From positions 1,548,234-1,612,233 of the forward strand of contig CBDCAC010000004.1 of the NCBI GenBank assembly GCA_965213775.1: DNA of 64,000 nucleotides, in the 5' to 3' direction. The notes beneath the pieces were generated by a model. That model was not told where the DNA came from. It saw only the letters and a program-made list of their open reading frames with translations, and did not search any database. The stretch comes from Lichenicoccus sp965213775. GTDB taxonomy: Bacteria; Pseudomonadota; Alphaproteobacteria; Acetobacterales; Acetobacteraceae. Shown here piece after piece: positions 63,881-64,000 of this stretch (positions are counted from its first letter, which is position 1; the number at the start of each line of letters is the position of its first letter). The translations under genes and the position numbers were made by a program.

Positions 63881-64000
63881 AGTGTTTTGAACCTCATTCC
63901 CATATCGTCCATAATCAATCGTTCCCTACCACTGCAAATGCCACTTTTTCTGGCAGCGCGCTTGATGCAGATTTTGAGTGCGTGGTCTTAATTCCGAGGA
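63881..64000. other. 3' flank of the racemase-like gene
   Basis: Downstream sequence without gene features, running to the window edge. Confidence 0.4.

Overview
The window joins two unrelated genomes. Positions 1 to about 57,650 are a very GC-rich, intron-free, gene-dense bacterial chromosome. It resembles a phototrophic alphaproteobacterium, most likely Acetobacteraceae: a crtEF-bchCXYZ-pufBALMC photosynthesis superoperon, CtrA, a ScfR/RamB-type regulator, a DUF3126 protein and a DUF6726-like lipoprotein. Positions from about 57,650 to 64,000 have much lower GC, long spacers and spliced genes, and look like an ascomycete fungus. The switch falls inside the last codons of the bacterial mrcA gene, without Ns. 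A lichen-type mixed DNA source with a chimeric contig is the simplest reading; a true bacterium-to-fungus insertion is possible but unlikely.

Layout, bacterial part. 1-5953: start of ppdK, malate synthase G (glcB) with a divergent ScfR/RamB-like regulator, and a polytopic membrane protein. 6080-7850: a LOV-only blue-light protein and an FkbM-type methyltransferase. 7994-20322 (minus strand): crtE-crtF-bchC-bchX-bchY-bchZ-pufB-pufA-pufL-pufM-pufC, then a triheme cytochrome c translationally coupled to pufC, and a 67-residue membrane protein. crtD and crtC run divergently from crtE. 22971-25166: PAP2 phosphatase, a small membrane protein and a 2-oxoglutarate/Fe(II) oxygenase. 25247-37440: a zinc island. 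One half is uptake (znuA, znuC, znuB, zur, a TonB receptor) with Zur-like palindromes. The other half is a six-gene operon of an SmtB-type sensor, a metallothionein, two HflK-like SPFH proteins and one HflC-like one (one carrying a ten-histidine N-terminus), and a P1B ATPase. 37587-44467: ctrA, an S9 peptidase, a SRAP protein, a thioesterase/SCP2 pair, and a FadL-like porin preceded by a perfect CtrA box. 44673-57650: truB-rpsO-pnp, a nitronate monooxygenase-like protein with a cysteine cluster, DUF3126, a DUF892 ferritin-like protein, rdgB-rph with divergent hrcA, a lipoprotein, an SDR and mrcA.

Layout, fungal part. An MFS transporter in four exons, whose frame is broken by a single missing base; a two-exon hypothetical gene with a C2H2-like segment and two membrane helices; and a two-exon alpha-methylacyl-CoA racemase-like gene. 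The rest is non-coding as far as I can see.

How it works together. The superoperon supplies bacteriochlorophyll a, spirilloxanthin-type carotenoids, the LH1 antenna and the reaction centre, with TGT-N12-ACA sites suggesting PpsR/CrtJ control. The zinc island pairs Zur-controlled import with SmtB-controlled storage and export. Dispersed palindromic elements lie between several genes.
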